DNA of 64,000 bases from NCBI GenBank assembly GCA_009760855.2, contig WPIO01000027.1, forward strand, positions 4,564,501-4,628,500. The letters are read 5' to 3'. The notes beneath the pieces are model-generated. The model was not told the DNA's origin. It saw only the letters and a program-made list of their open reading frames with translations, and did not search any database. A program made the translations under genes and the position numbers. Shown in pieces: positions 46,412 to 57,884 of the stretch (its first letter is position 1; each line of letters opens with the position of its first letter). The DNA is from Cristatella mucedo. Taxonomy: Eukaryota > Bryozoa > Phylactolaemata > Cristatellidae.

Positions 46412-46635
46412 ATTTACTATAATATATGATAACTAAATTCTGAGCAATAATAAAGAGTAGTCTATTGGTTTTCCATTTTCGCAGAAGTAATGATTGTTGG
46501 AGTAGAGTTTGATTTTTCTATTTGGCACACTGACACTCAGGAGGGCCATTTCAAAATGAGACCGAGCGATGCGAGGGCGTATTTTGCAATGTGCTCGAGA
46601 GAGGGTCAGGGTGCGAAATGGAAAAATCACATACT
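46412..46635 (-). repeat. Polinton right terminal inverted repeat
   Basis: Reverse complement of 28611-28838 with small differences. The outer end reads CACATACT. The polymerase gene starts just inside. Confidence 0.93.
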
Positions 46636-47250
46636 ACAACGCTAACAACCACACTGTAATAGAAAAAGGCACAACGATAGCCTGTATATTACGGTTACGC
46701 GACACGACACGACGTCCAGCAGACTCACTAACAGGCTTACAGCAGCTCACGCTCAGCGCTAGGACTCACCTACCGGCCGACCGTTGCTCCAAGATAGCGA
46801 CTGCACTCAGGACCTTGCCTTTATAGTAGCCAGGTTTATTCTAGTTCGTACACAATCATACATCGTCCTGCTCACAAGCCTCGCCTTATTGAGGCTATTT
46901 GATAAGCGGTTCCTTCTAATTCAAAGGTCAAGCTCATTGTTTGTAACCAAGGTTCAACTGTCAAGATCATCGTCTATTGACAGGGGCATCGCAGCGACAT
47001 CAGATTTTAGCTTAGAGCATGGAGCTAACCGTGTCAAGGAAGTTGGGTCTGCGGGCAGACGCCAAACAGCATATTGCAGCCAGAGGCATAGTAAGTGGTG
47101 GGCAGGGAGGACGCCAAGGCCGTGGGGGCGCCGGGAGCAAAATGGACTGTGCATATTTAAAAAAAACTTGTTCATGCGAGAATACCTATCTTGACTTCAA
47201 GCATGTCCTTTTTTAAATGGACTTGACTATTGATGGCTGAGTTACTTAAG
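46636..47250. other. CpG-rich flank of the Polinton
   Basis: CG-dense DNA (CGCGACACGACACGACGTCC). An ATG frame at 47019-47090 ends in a good donor (GCATA/GTAAGT), so it could be a first coding exon, but I recognise no protein. No other gene is seen. Confidence 0.3.
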
Positions 47251-48079
<829 letters not shown>

Positions 48080-48304
48080 AAACGAGACGACTGACAGAGC
48101 TTGGGGCTGCAGCTTAGTCGATGCGAGACTACGCCTCCAGAGCAGGAGAGTCGAACCTACGGTGACGAACAGCTAAGTGCAACTTAGACTGCGTGGTTGT
48201 GTTCTGCGGGCTACTCAGTTAGTTGCTCATACCTTGAGGTGCTGAAGCGGTCCGCCTTCGGGGTCGTGACCATCGCTAGCGACGTAGGCATGTGGTAGCT
48301 TATT

Positions 48305-48445
48305 GTAGTCGGGCTTTGGGAGTTCTCACGCAGTTAACTCCGCCGGTCCGGTGCGCGCCGCGTAAACGCGTAGGTTAGTTTGTTATGCTCGGGCTTCGGG
48401 AGTTCGTGCAGTTGCCTCCACCGGTCCGGTGCGCGCCGTGTAAAG
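48305..48445 (+). repeat. Direct repeat, about 75-bp unit, two copies
   Basis: GGGCTTTGGGAGTTCTCACG and CGGGCTTCGGGAGTTCGTGC each lead into CCGGTCCGGTGCGCGCCG(C/T)GTAAA. The copies are about 78 bp apart. Confidence 0.85.
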
Positions 48446-48819
48446 CGCTTGCGCCGGCGCGTAACCGCTACTAGCAGGTCCACGATAAACTGTTGCTTTC
48501 GGCACCCAGTTGTGGCCGCTTGCGTTTTAACCGCTCTGCAGAGCTGCACTACACCTTCCACCGGTAGAGAGCCGGGGGACGAGCTTCTGCGCGGTTACAG
48601 CTCTGTCCAAAAAGAATCGTCTGGAACCTTTTCGGCATTTAAGCTAGGCTGGTTTGCACATCCTGTGGCTGAGCGACGGTATTAATTCGTGACCGTTATG
48701 GCCCGCAATGCCAGCCCAATACCAGCAAGCTCTCGCCCCATTGCCTCAGCTAGGTATTTAAAAGTTGAGCCACGCTCGCTCCGCGCCGGGTCTTTTGTTC
48801 GGCTCCTGCTCTCTCTATC

Positions 48820-48840
48820 TCTCTCTCTCTCTCGCTCTCT
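48820..48840 (+). repeat. Short (CT)n tract
   Basis: A TCTCTCTCTCTC run in a GC-rich region. The open frames across it are repeat artefacts. Confidence 0.8.
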
Positions 48841-49074
48841 CTTCGACTACGCTTCGACTCCGCCGGACTCGTTTCTCTGAAAGCGAGGGAGGAGGGCGAG
48901 CTGTTCGCCGACGATTGACGGGATAGGACGAGATCGCGCCTGGAGGATTCGGTGGATGCCACCGAATACGGTCGTATCGCATCCGAGCTCACATTTTGTG
49001 TTTCTTTTGTGTTTTGTGTGTGTGCGCTAGTGGTCTCGGCTTAGGGTTTTCCGATGCAAACTAGAAGTAGTTAG

Positions 49075-49505
49075 TGTGGTGTGTGAGATATTCCCTTGGT
49101 TCGGGCTCCTCTATCTATTTGGGAAGTTCCCCATAGAGACGCAGGTAGCCAAAGTGAAGAGACGTGTTTCCTCTGCAAGAGTGGTTGAGGTAGTGTGAGG
49201 TATTCCTGCCTTCACGGCGGAGGCGGAGCCCTAGTTTTCCAGTCAGCTCCGGTTCGGGCTCCATCGATTTGGGTCGCTCCCCGCTATAGATGTAAGTAGC
49301 CTAAGTGCGGGACATATTTTTCCCGCAAGAGAGCCTGGTGTCGTGTGTGAGGTATTCATGCCGTTAAGGTCGACCCTAGTTCTTCAGTCAGTGTCTAAGC
49401 TCTGATTAGGGCCCCGTCCTATTTGGGTCGTTCCCCACTCTAGAGGTAGGTAGCCTAAGTGCAAGGACATAGCCCCCCCGCAAGAGTGCTTGCGCTACTG
49501 TGAGC
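49075..49505 (+). repeat. Tandem repeat, three diverged copies of about 145 bp
   Basis: Each unit has GTGTGAG(A/G)TATTC, a TTCGGGCTCC or similar segment, TTTGGG(T/A)(C/A)GTTCCCC, TAG-AGGTA(A/G)GTAGCC(T/A)AA and CGCAAGAG. Units start near 49079, 49194 and 49339. The sequence after it (AATAAA near 49565, GTGTGTCTCTTTCAAATTTA) resembles an LTR R/U5 region. Confidence 0.7.
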
Positions 49506-50344
49506 GTGCGATGAGTGTGGAGGATAAAGCTGAGCTAGACGCAAAGCGAAATTGTGTGCTTGCGAATAAAGCTCAGTAAAATCCCCAACTTGTGTGTCTC
49601 TTTCAAATTTACGCCGCGGACTCACAATCCCCTTTAGTAACGGTAAGTAGGCCAGCGCCAGAAACACTCCTTTCATGACGGCCAGCTCATTGCACGTAGA
49701 CGCGCACCGAACCGCATTCGGCCGTAGGCTACGCCGCTCGGTAAGCGTCAGGTTACGCCTACTCCGCCGAGCCTTCGGCTTTACAACACCGCGTACTCGC
49801 CTGGCGCTTGCAGCGAAACAAACACACGGCCATTCACTCCTCCGTCCTCGCTCCAAATGCCCTTCCCACCCACTCGCCCCATCCGGCTTGCCGTAGGCTG
49901 ACTGCGTCGCGATAAGGGCGAGCCAGCGTGCCGTGGCTGAGCACCAACACGCTATTAGACTACACAACCCTTAATTAGTTTGCTGTGCTGCGTCAAGGCA
50001 GCCATCACTTGTGGTGACTTGTCAGGTGTCTAAAAGAGAACACTGTCCAGCAATGTGAAAGCAATTTTGCTTAACTATGATAACCACAGGTTGAACCTGA
50101 CAGGAGTTTATGCTGCAAGTCAAGACTCTGTTGTCATGACCTTCTAGGAAAAATAGAGAACACCTAATTATTCTTTTCAAGATCAACGCTGAGGTGGAAA
50201 GAACTGAAGAAAGTCTTAGCCATCACTGTCAATCGTGACTCTGCAATAAGATGGAGCGAAAGAGTGGAGGCCGTGAAAGCCATCAAGTATGGACTGAACA
50301 GCTTTGCAGGTCTTTTCATGCAACTGTCCAAGGACACAAGTGCA

Positions 50345-50760
50345 ACACTTAATCATAATAATAATGCATTTGTATAGAGCCCTCTGAGATCTAAATCTCT
50401 CTCTCTCTCTCTAGGCACCTTACAGATGCTGCATATAAAGCGTTTCCAAACGTTTGGTGGTAGCATCCTCAAGCAGCAGGCATAGTGTAAGCCGGCACAT
50501 GCACACGAAGGACTCACAAAACCCACCACATACGTAATAAGCACGTGAGTTTTAGGCTTCTTTTTAAATGCCACCATGTCAAGGGATGTTGCGACGTGCG
50601 TCGGCAGTGAGTTCGAGGCTTTGGGAGCCCAACAGCTGAATGCTTGGTCTCCAACGGTTTTGAGATTCGTACGAGGAATGGCTAAACGATTGGAGTCAGA
50701 ACAGCTGGCTTTGGAGCATCAAAGAAATAAGCACGGCATTCTGGTTTTTTGGAGTATCAT
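50345..50760 (-). pseudogene. L2 3' end, reverse orientation
   Basis: A tail variant (GAGCCCTCTGAGATCTAAAT, then CTCTCTCTCTCTAGGCACCT), the 3' UTR and an RT C-terminus read on the minus strand (ending opposite CGTCGGCAGTGAGTTCGAGG). Confidence 0.75.
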
Positions 50761-51595
50761 AGAAACTAAGTCGACATCCTAATTTCCGTGTGTGCTGACT
50801 ACTGCCTTAGTAGTGGACCGAGGCACAACGTATAGTAGTCAGCAGCATGTCCATCGCAGCTCTTTGGTGAACATGTGCTTTATCTGGTTAGGACAGTAGA
50901 GGAGGGACATAAGCACATAGATATTGTGCTTGCTATCTCATGTTGCCTATCTGGATTATGCTTGTCTCGCCAGAGGGCAAGAGAATCAGAGAGCCGTGTC
51001 TTTTGAAGACCATCCTCTCACTGTGGGTCTTGATGTGTCTGTATGTTAAATTTGTGCAAGCAGTCGCACACAGATCAAGACGGCTCAGATAGATGCTGTT
51101 TGTTAAGGAACCGTGGAACCGGGCTGCGACAGCCATCATGCTGGCTTAGAAGCAGCTGCTGGAAGTTTGTCTCCTGTTCTTGGCCGGAAGAAGGAGGTGG
51201 CTGGACAATTCTGGCGGGACCCTACATCCTCTCTGCCAAGCAGTGGCCAATAAAGCGCCTGTCTCACGGTACAAAATCCCGTAGGTAGGTAGGATGGTGT
51301 ACTTGGTTGATACGAGTCTATGTAGGCAGTGCATGCCGGCTTGTATTGGCGGCACTGCTGTCCGAGATGAACCCAGCTTCAACATTCGATGTATATTCTC
51401 CAAATCTTCACGGAGGCTCTCTGTCGATTCCATTTCGATGTTATGCTTGTTGACGTAATAACATCGTTACTGTCAGCAGTATCAAGGTATAGCTGCGAGT
51501 CAATACAGGCTCCTCAGCTGCTGCAGTAGAGCTTTGGCTGATTATGTCAGTGACTTCTGCCACAGCTAAAGCATTATTATTAGCACTTGCATTAC
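50761..51595. other. No gene recognised; left side of the gypsy remnant
   Basis: The minus frame 51433-51146 (MESTESLREDLENIHRMLKL) is open but not identified. It could be part of the LTR element. Confidence 0.3.
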
Positions 51596-52217
51596 TTATA
51601 TAACTGGTAGCAGTTCTTCATCCTCTCGTGCCCTGCTCACACCTTTCCTGGGTAACCTGGTCAGTGGTACAATATTAAATTTCGCCAGTGAAGCTGGTTT
51701 TGGCGATGAATCACGCAGTCGGCACCATCGTCTGGTTCTACCCAATACATCACATAGCCTTTGGCTGCCTTTATGGTTCCTGGAGACTTGTCCTGGAACG
51801 ATAATCCCTTTACCACAAAAAGTCTCCATTTGCATATCTGTGAGGCATTTATTAAGCTCTCTATAGTCTACTGCTATACGCACGTCGTCATTTTACTTGG
51901 GCCTGTAAATAGCTGGCGCCAGCCACGTTCTTGAGCTCGGTCTGATGATACCCTTCTCTAGCATAATATTAAGCTGCGCCATGATCTTGTCTCGTAAATG
52001 CTGTGGAATCCGTCGCCCAGGGACGCGTACCGGTGCGCTGTTACCTGTCCTGTCGGAATGTGGTGATAGACAAGATCAGTTGAACCTGGTTGGCGCCGTA
52101 ACAGGGCTCGAGACCTGCCGACCACTCCTCTGTAGGGCTGAGGGCAGACAGGTATATCTATTGTCTCATCATTCTCGCGTCGAAATGCAGCACCAAACAT
52201 CGCGTCTCGAGCTCTAA
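51596..52217 (-). pseudogene. Gypsy pol fragment: N-terminal RT
   Basis: Frame 52200-51958 includes TDLVYHHIPTGQ, the gypsy block before RT. After a shift and stop, frame 51883-51596 starts RIAVDYRELNKCLTD, the first conserved RT block (VDYRxLN). Sequence beyond it no longer matches RT, and the catalytic YxDD is absent. Confidence 0.7.
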
Positions 52218-52499
52218 TGCTTCGTCCTGCTCCACTAAGCTAGCCAGTGCTGCCGTATTGCAATCCTGCAGTTGCAATTTAAAGGAGGGCAACCTTCCTT
52301 TGAGGGCTCCTGGGATTGTATGTAAGCCATCTGTGAGGTTAAAAAATAGGTGCCTAAGATCATATCAACGACGATGTCTCTCACAACGAGAAAGGAATGG
52401 CATACAGATCTGCCCTCTATAAAAAACCGTAGGTCGCACTGACCGATGGCCCAAAAAGGCTGATTAGCCGCCGTCTGTTAGGTCGTGCAGGTTGGACGG

Positions 52500-53034
52500 T
52501 ACGGGGCGCGTGTACAGCGGGCGGACAGCTTCTTGCTTAATTAGAGACGTTTATGAACCGCTGTCGATCAAGGCTAATGCAATTTTGTCGCCGACGACGA
52601 CAGTCACGCACGACGGACATGCTTGCGGTCCGCCGAGCACGACGGTACTGTACAGGAGACACTCTAGGCTTGGCCCGGAGTCCCCTAGCCAGCCTCGGAG
52701 CCTCACCCGTTTCTCTGAGACCGCCTGGTAGTCGATGTTTCCATGCGGTTAGCTCAGTTGCAGGCTACATGGCCGAAGCCCAAGCACTCCCAGCATTGCA
52801 CTTTCTTAGGGCTACCGAAGTTTTCCGTCTGCCAGCGCTCGCAGTGGCGAGCCAGGCCGCTAGCACCGCTGCAGACTCTCGTCCAAGCTCTCCCCATGCG
52901 CCCGGTGCTTCAAATCGCATGCGCTGGAGCTCGGCCTCAAAGGTGGCCAGGCGGGCGGTAAGCTCATCGAAGACGTGCGCACGCATCGCTCCAGCTGGCT
53001 TGAGGGAAGCCACGGTAGTGTGTGCGCGCGGCAT
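52500..53034 (-). pseudogene. Gypsy zinc knuckle and aspartic protease remnants
   Basis: Minus-strand CWECLGFGHVAC near 52785-52750 resembles a CCHC knuckle, with altered spacing before the last Cys. Further on, DKIALALIDSGS (about 52600-52555) has the retroviral-type protease D-S-G catalytic triplet with a stop right after it. Confidence 0.6.
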
Positions 53035-53171
53035 ACATAGTCATAAGAACGGTCGCTTCAGTGCGGCCGCTGGCGGTTTACAGTCCGGCAAAGCCTTAAT
53101 AGTGGAGGCCACACTGTCCGCCAGTCCATTGAAAACATGATGGTGCAGGAGCGATTCTTTTGCGGCGACGC

Positions 53172-53519
53172 TTAAGTCTGCATCGCTTGCATGAGCAGGC
53201 GCTTCAAGTCGTACATAAAGTTCCGCACCAGCTCGTCGTAATGCTGGACGCTGCCTTCAAAGTCTCGGAGGTACTCACCATGGTCCTCCTCTGGTGGGAA
53301 CGCCTCCTCTAATGATTTCTGTACTTCTTTTATTGTTCGCTTCTCGCTTTCCAGTTCTTGATATACGATGAGAGCCTTGCCCGCTAGAAACGCTAGTACT
53401 TTGCTCGTACAAGATGCCTCGTCCCAGCCGTTTGCCGACACACAGGAATCAAAGCGTTTAATCCAGAGGTCGAGCGGCGATTGGCCGTCATACACAGGCA
53501 GCATCGTTGCATTAACCAT
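53172..53519 (-). CDS. Gypsy gag fragment
   Basis: 115-residue frame from ATG. It contains LPVYDGQSPLDLWIKRFDSC, ASCTSKVLAFLAGKALIVYQ and, near its end, LVRNFMYDLKRLL. The order FDG-like start, W-x-x-RF, then L-x-x-L-x-G-x-A is the capsid region of Ty3/gypsy gag. It would form the particle core. It ends at a stop before the nucleocapsid region, so the gene is broken. Confidence 0.8.
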   Translation of the reverse strand: MVNATMLPVYDGQSPLDLWIKRFDSCVSANGWDEASCTSKVLAFLAGKALIVYQELESEKRTIKEVQKSLEEAFPPEEDHGEYLRDFEGSVQHYDELVRNFMYDLKRLLMQAMQT

Positions 53520-53640
53520 TCTCTGCTGCCAATTGTTGTGCTACAGTGTCTCCGGCGGCAGCAGCGCTAGTGGAGTCTCCCACAGGAGCGGGTGGACGAG
53601 AGCCATGAACGAGACTCGATCTTTATTCCCTCAGCAGGTA

Positions 53641-54095
53641 CATATACGAGATGGCTGACTCACCGCAGATAAGGGAGTGCATCTGTGGTGGGCCACATGC
53701 TTACATCAAAGGCTGCACCGAGTCAATGGCTCGACCACCAACTGCAGGTTGGGCATACATTAGTAGCCGATGCTGCTGCACTCATTGCAATAGCAGAAAC
53801 AGCAGGCCCACACAACAGACCTTCTTAGCATAACGTGCGATATCGCCATTCGTCGGCATGTGGGGGTCGTATCATCATTATCGTGTGATTCCGTGCCAGC
53901 CGACGTTCCATTCGCCCAGCGCTGATTAGCACTTGTTGCGTAGTGGCTCACTTGCTATGCCTCCGTATGCTGCGAAATGTCGACCGGTGACAGCTACTAA
54001 GGTCCAAATTAAATTCAGCTGGGGTTCGTTTGCCAGGTTGGCTACATGCCGACTATAATGCAAGCCGCTTTATTGGCCTCTTACATTCCGCCTGA
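53641..54095. other. No gene recognised
   Basis: May contain the 5' LTR of the gypsy element. Its outer boundary could not be set. Confidence 0.3.
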
Positions 54096-54739
54096 TAAAT
54101 GTCCGCTGGCTAAAAACCATGGGGTTACTTATCAGCGCGATCGAGTTGTCCGGGAAAAGCGAGATGCATTTCGGCTTAGCGAAACGTGGATGACGCCCTA
54201 CGCTGGTAGCTGTAAATCTGAAAACACCTCACCGGGATTTTCACTCTTTCATTCTATACGATCTGACAAGGTTGGTGGCTGGGTAAATTGCTGTTAGTGA
54301 ATCGTTTGGCCATATAAATATGCAGTTTTTCGCATGGGCAATAGTTTGAATCAGTTGCAATCAGGTCCTCGTCAAAGACGGTGCCTCTCAGTGTTGTGAT
54401 TTACCAACCTTTTTCTGGCTGTCTAAACTTATTTATAGACTAGTTTTTGAATTCCTGGTTACAAATTTTGTATGTGACAGGTCGTTAGTGATTGCAGGAG
54501 ACGTTGAATACCCTAGCAACAGCCGGGTCCGTTCATTTCTTGACTGTTTGGAGGGCTTAGGTTAGGTCCAACACGGTAATCATACCACACACGTCGGTAG
54601 CCATATCCTACATCTCGTTATTATTAAGGATAACTGCACCACTGACTTTGTAGTGTGCCCGCTGACCCTCTCAGATCATTTTTCGTTCTCGTTTACTGTT
54701 CTTGCTCCGACGTACTTAAAATAAAAATCCTAGCTGATT

Positions 54740-54900
54740 TAGCAGCCTCTTTTTGTATAGTGACAGAAGAGCCTTTTAGGGCTATCACCACCGCTTGCAT
54801 TGGCGATAAAGAATCGCCCACCGCAGGAATCGAACTCAAGACCTCGGGAACAGGTCGTGAAAGCAACCGCCTTACAGGGTAATGTGGAGCACGTCCACCT
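54740..54900 (-). repeat. SINE family 2
   Basis: Minus-strand GTAAGGCGGTTGCTTTCACG, GACCTGTTCCCGAGGTC and the B-box GAGTTCGATTC, then a tail with GCGATAAAG/CTATCACC wording shared with 55600-55775. It sits between the endonuclease and RT parts of LINE copy 1. Confidence 0.8.
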
Positions 54901-55421
54901 ACGTAACTAAAAAGCATTGACTAAGGTAAACTTTTGAAATCTATATGTGATGCAGGCAATCCTGATCAGCACCCAGACAGCCTTGTTACCCTCACTGATG
55001 CAGTAACCTGGCCACTTAAGAGAGCTCTTGACAAGCATGCTCTCGTGCATTGTGTCTAATTACAGAGTCGTGGAGATTCATTTCAATTTCCAGAATACTT
55101 TACAAGATGCGCCACGAAAAAAAGAGCGCAATCTCCTCAATATGCTATACATCGTCTCTGTTGTCTTCATTGGCAGATCAACGTAGTCCAGCAATAACCG
55201 AAATTAAATTGGTTCTCTGAAAAAAGAGGTTGTACCCAAGCCTTCAAATCGGCCGTAGTTAGACCGAAACTTGGAAAGCTTTGATTAGAAACTGAGGTCC
55301 TTGCAAACTATCCCCCAGTTTACCTTCTTCTTTTTTTGTCAAATATTCCTGAAAAGTTGTCGCTGAGCAGCTGGTAGCACACATCGAAAAGAATGCAATG
55401 TGAGAGAATTTTCAGCAATAC

Positions 55422-55595
55422 TAATAATAATAAAATTACTTGTATAACGCTCTAAGAGAACTTATTCTCTGTTCAGGCGCTTAAAATATGCCGAGGGACT
55501 CGAACCCATGACCTTGGCCATCAAAAGCATTCACCTTGACCTTAGTCGGGGCGAGCACCTTAACCACTGGAACCAAAGCAGTGCGGCTTTGACCG
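55422..55595 (-). repeat. SINE family 1
   Basis: A tail (ACGCTCTAAGAGAACTTATT) at the left. A tRNA-like head at the right, read on the minus strand as GGTTCCAGTGGTTAAGGTGC, TCGCCCCGACTAAGG and the B-box GGGTTCGAGTC. Confidence 0.88.
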
Positions 55596-55599
55596 GGAT

Positions 55600-55775
55600 T
55601 TAAGCCGTGATGGCACACTAGGTAAGGCGGTTGCTTTCACGACCTCGGTCCCGAGATCGTGGGTTCGATTTTTGCGGTGGGCTATGCTTTATCGCTACTG
55701 CAAGCGGTGGTGATAGCCGTAAAGGCTCTTCTGTCGCTATATAAAAGATACTGTTTAATAAGCTAGGATTTATTT
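55600..55775 (+). repeat. SINE family 2
   Basis: The best-preserved copy: GATGGCACACTAGGTAAGGC, GGTTGCTTTCACGACCTCGG, TCCCGAGATCGTGGGTTCGA, then a body ending CTGTCGCTATATAAAAGATA. It lies head-to-head with the family 1 SINE immediately to its left. Confidence 0.85.
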
Positions 55776-57162
55776 ATTTATTTAAGCCGTAGCACTCCAC
55801 TGAAACTGCTTTCCTCCGTATAACTAATGACGTTCAATGCAGCAACGATGGCGGAGACGTCACTGCTCTGGTGCTCCTAAACCTATTAGCTGCCTTCGAC
55901 ACCACTGATCACGATGTTTGACTAGAACGATTGAGAACAACGATTGGTCAGGCAGACGGGGCATTGGTATGGTTAAAATTGTACTGGTCTGATCGTGTTT
56001 AATCCGCGTCGTTTGAGTGTAAGGTCTTTTCTACCAGACCAGTCACCTATGGAGTCTCTTAAGGGTATACTTTGTTTCTTGCCGATGTGACTGACTAGTA
56101 ATATAAGGCTTACACTTCTATGCAGATGACACTAAGTTGTGCCTTTGCTTTGATCTCTCCCAGCCATCAAGCGCGTCAAATTCTCTCAACTCTCTTGCTG
56201 CATGTATTGATAACATCCACACATAGATGGCATCAAACTTTCTTAAATTAAATAATGATACAACCCATTTACTATTTATAGGCAAACGTACAGTGATTAA
56301 CAAATTTGAAAGTTTAACGCTCACAATAGGCTCTGCCAGCATATGTCCAGTTGACTCTGCACAAAATCTATATGTCATGTTTCAAAGTGACCTTTCATTA
56401 GACGACCATGTGAACTCCAAAAGTCAAGTCTGCCTACTTTCAGCTACATAACTTTGCTAAAGTTTGAGCTTTTTTTTAGACAGATACCACTATTACATTA
56501 GTTCATGCATTTGTGACATGCCGTCTTAACTTTTGTAGCTCACTCTTGCTGATCTACCGGCCTGTGCAATTAGGCGCTTACAGCCTACGAAAAACTTTGC
56601 TGCTGGCTTGTTTTCCGTGAGCGTCGCAGTTGCCATATCACACCACTTCTCGACGACCTTTACCGGCTCGAGGTCAAGCAACACATTGACTTCAAGGTTC
56701 TGTCACTCACTATTATGTTCCTTCATTCTTTGGCTCAAACCTACCCAACATATCTCCACCCACACCAGGCTAAGCATTGCAACATTCGCTTTTCGGAATC
56801 TAATTGTTCACCTATACTTCATGTGAATCTCAAAATATTTAGGGATCATATCTTGAGTTTGTAAGCTTCCAAAGCTTGGAAATTACTTCCAACTTGCGTC
56901 GCAATATCACCTGACTTGACCACATGTAAAAAAAAACTAAAAACCTATCTATTTAATGTAAACATTCAATTGGCCCATGTGAATAATCATTTACGGGCTT
57001 TGAAATGGTGATTGACGCTGTGCATGCTGCCACTAACCATATTTGCAAGCTGATCCTGTGCATGTCGCCCCAAACAATGTCATGATTGTTGTAATTGAGC
57101 ATGCAACCGATAGACATTCAAACGTGCTTCTTTTGCAGCCAATGTAAAGCTCATAGAAAGAT

Positions 57163-57884
57163 GTACCCAGGCTAGGTTTGGATGGCTTGGACCGGGCGGC
57201 AATAATGAGGGTAAGGGTCACCGGCTAGGCCTGGGTCGGACCTACGGCATGGCTGGATGTGCGGTGACGTGAGGTCACCGGGGCTCTTGAGCAGGAGGAG
57301 TTGGCCGAGTAAGTCGTGGTATTGGAGGCTCGTGGTCTTGCCGAGTTTTGCACCTGGATGGTGCAGGCGCTCCGACGACGCGGCCACGAACGCAAGGCGA
57401 CGAGTACCCAAGGCCCAAGCGGAGTCTTGCGAGCCGTACGCTCGTTATTGAGACTTGTTTATTCTGAGTTCCCGGTGTAGCGTGTTCGTGTGTTGGCGTC
57501 TTTCGGCGGAAGCTCTTGACTGTTGTTAACGTCTGCTCCGTCTTTCCCTGAATACTCAGCTAGCCGGGTTTTGTACGGCGAATGCTTGTACTGGTGTGAC
57601 GGAGGCCGGCGACGGTGTGACGGTGGAAGCCGACTGACCAACTAAAACGTTTTTTTTTTCGCGATTTCTGCGTCGTTTTGCGCCCCCATAGTGTACTGTG
57701 TGTAGGACCCTCCCTGTAGACTTGTTTAGTTCCCCTATTGTTGTTGGCGCATGCGTTATTATAAAGAGGTTTAGCCTGACGGCCTCTCGTCTTACCCTAG
57801 CTCGGCGGCATGGCGAGCTTCAGCGTGGCCAGAGTATAGCGGGGTGTGGCGGGAACTAGCCTTTGAACCCAGGAGCTCTGCTAC
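57163..57884. mobile_element. Solo-LTR-like insertion with 6-bp target duplication
   Basis: A GC-rich block splits the 3' tail of LINE copy 1. AAAGAT occurs at 57157-57162 and again at 57885-57890. The LINE tail wording resumes right after it (TTCACTGAGGGAGCTATATC). The ends are TGTACCC and GCTCTGCTAC(A). A polyadenylation-like TTATAAAGA lies at about 57760. No coding capacity is recognised. Solo LTR is the simplest reading. Confidence 0.7.

Larger units (their letters stand above)
28611..46635. mobile_element. Polinton/Maverick element, 18.0 kb, degraded
   Basis: Long AT-rich unit bounded by inverted repeats that start AG and end CT, as Polintons do. Polintons are self-synthesising DNA transposons, or integrated virus genomes, that encode their own protein-primed polymerase, a retroviral-type integrase and a capsid module. 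All these are present: integrase 29234-30079, exonuclease 31540-32230, MCP 32217-33787, ATPase 36574-37289, protease 37481-37893 and polymerase 42856-46350. Two fibre-like genes and several small proteins are also carried. Every large gene has stops or frameshifts. A 6-bp target duplication is expected, but the flanks (ACTAGT left, ACAACG right) do not match. Confidence 0.95.
51596..53640 (-). mobile_element. Ty3/gypsy-like LTR retroelement, broken
   Basis: Reading on the minus strand: a polyadenylation-type GGAATAAAG near 53635 in a probable 5' LTR, GGCAGCAGAG (possible primer-binding site) near 53530, gag, zinc-knuckle-like sequence, protease and the start of RT. No YxDD catalytic box, RNase H or integrase was found, so the pol 3' portion is missing. 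The left LTR was not identified. Confidence 0.7.
54096..57162 (+). pseudogene. L2-like LINE copy 1, long and interrupted
   Basis: APE-type endonuclease remnants lie at 54150-54300 (RLSETWMTP, then GFSLFHSIRSDKVGG) and 54490-54700 (VIAGDVEYPSNSRVRSFLD, then LSDHFSFSFTV). RT starts near 55230 (FKSAVVRPKLGKL) and continues at 55850-55980 (AFDTTDHD), 56110 (FYADDTKLCLCF), 56227-56451 and 56600-56930. The 3' UTR reaches 57160. It is broken by three SINEs and by the LTR-like insert. It is an old copy with many stops. Confidence 0.8.

Noticed and set aside
47019-47216. First coding exon of a divergent host gene
   Set aside because: The ATG frame and a GTAAGT donor are suggestive, but no protein family or partner exon was found, so it is not called as a gene.
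52765-53140. GC-rich open frames (89 and 195 residues)
   Set aside because: They are frame shadows across the gypsy gag/nucleocapsid remnant. The real reading is the minus-strand knuckle and protease.
54790-54890. tRNA gene
   Set aside because: The B-box-like word is shared with the SINE family 2 copies and the body continues into SINE sequence.
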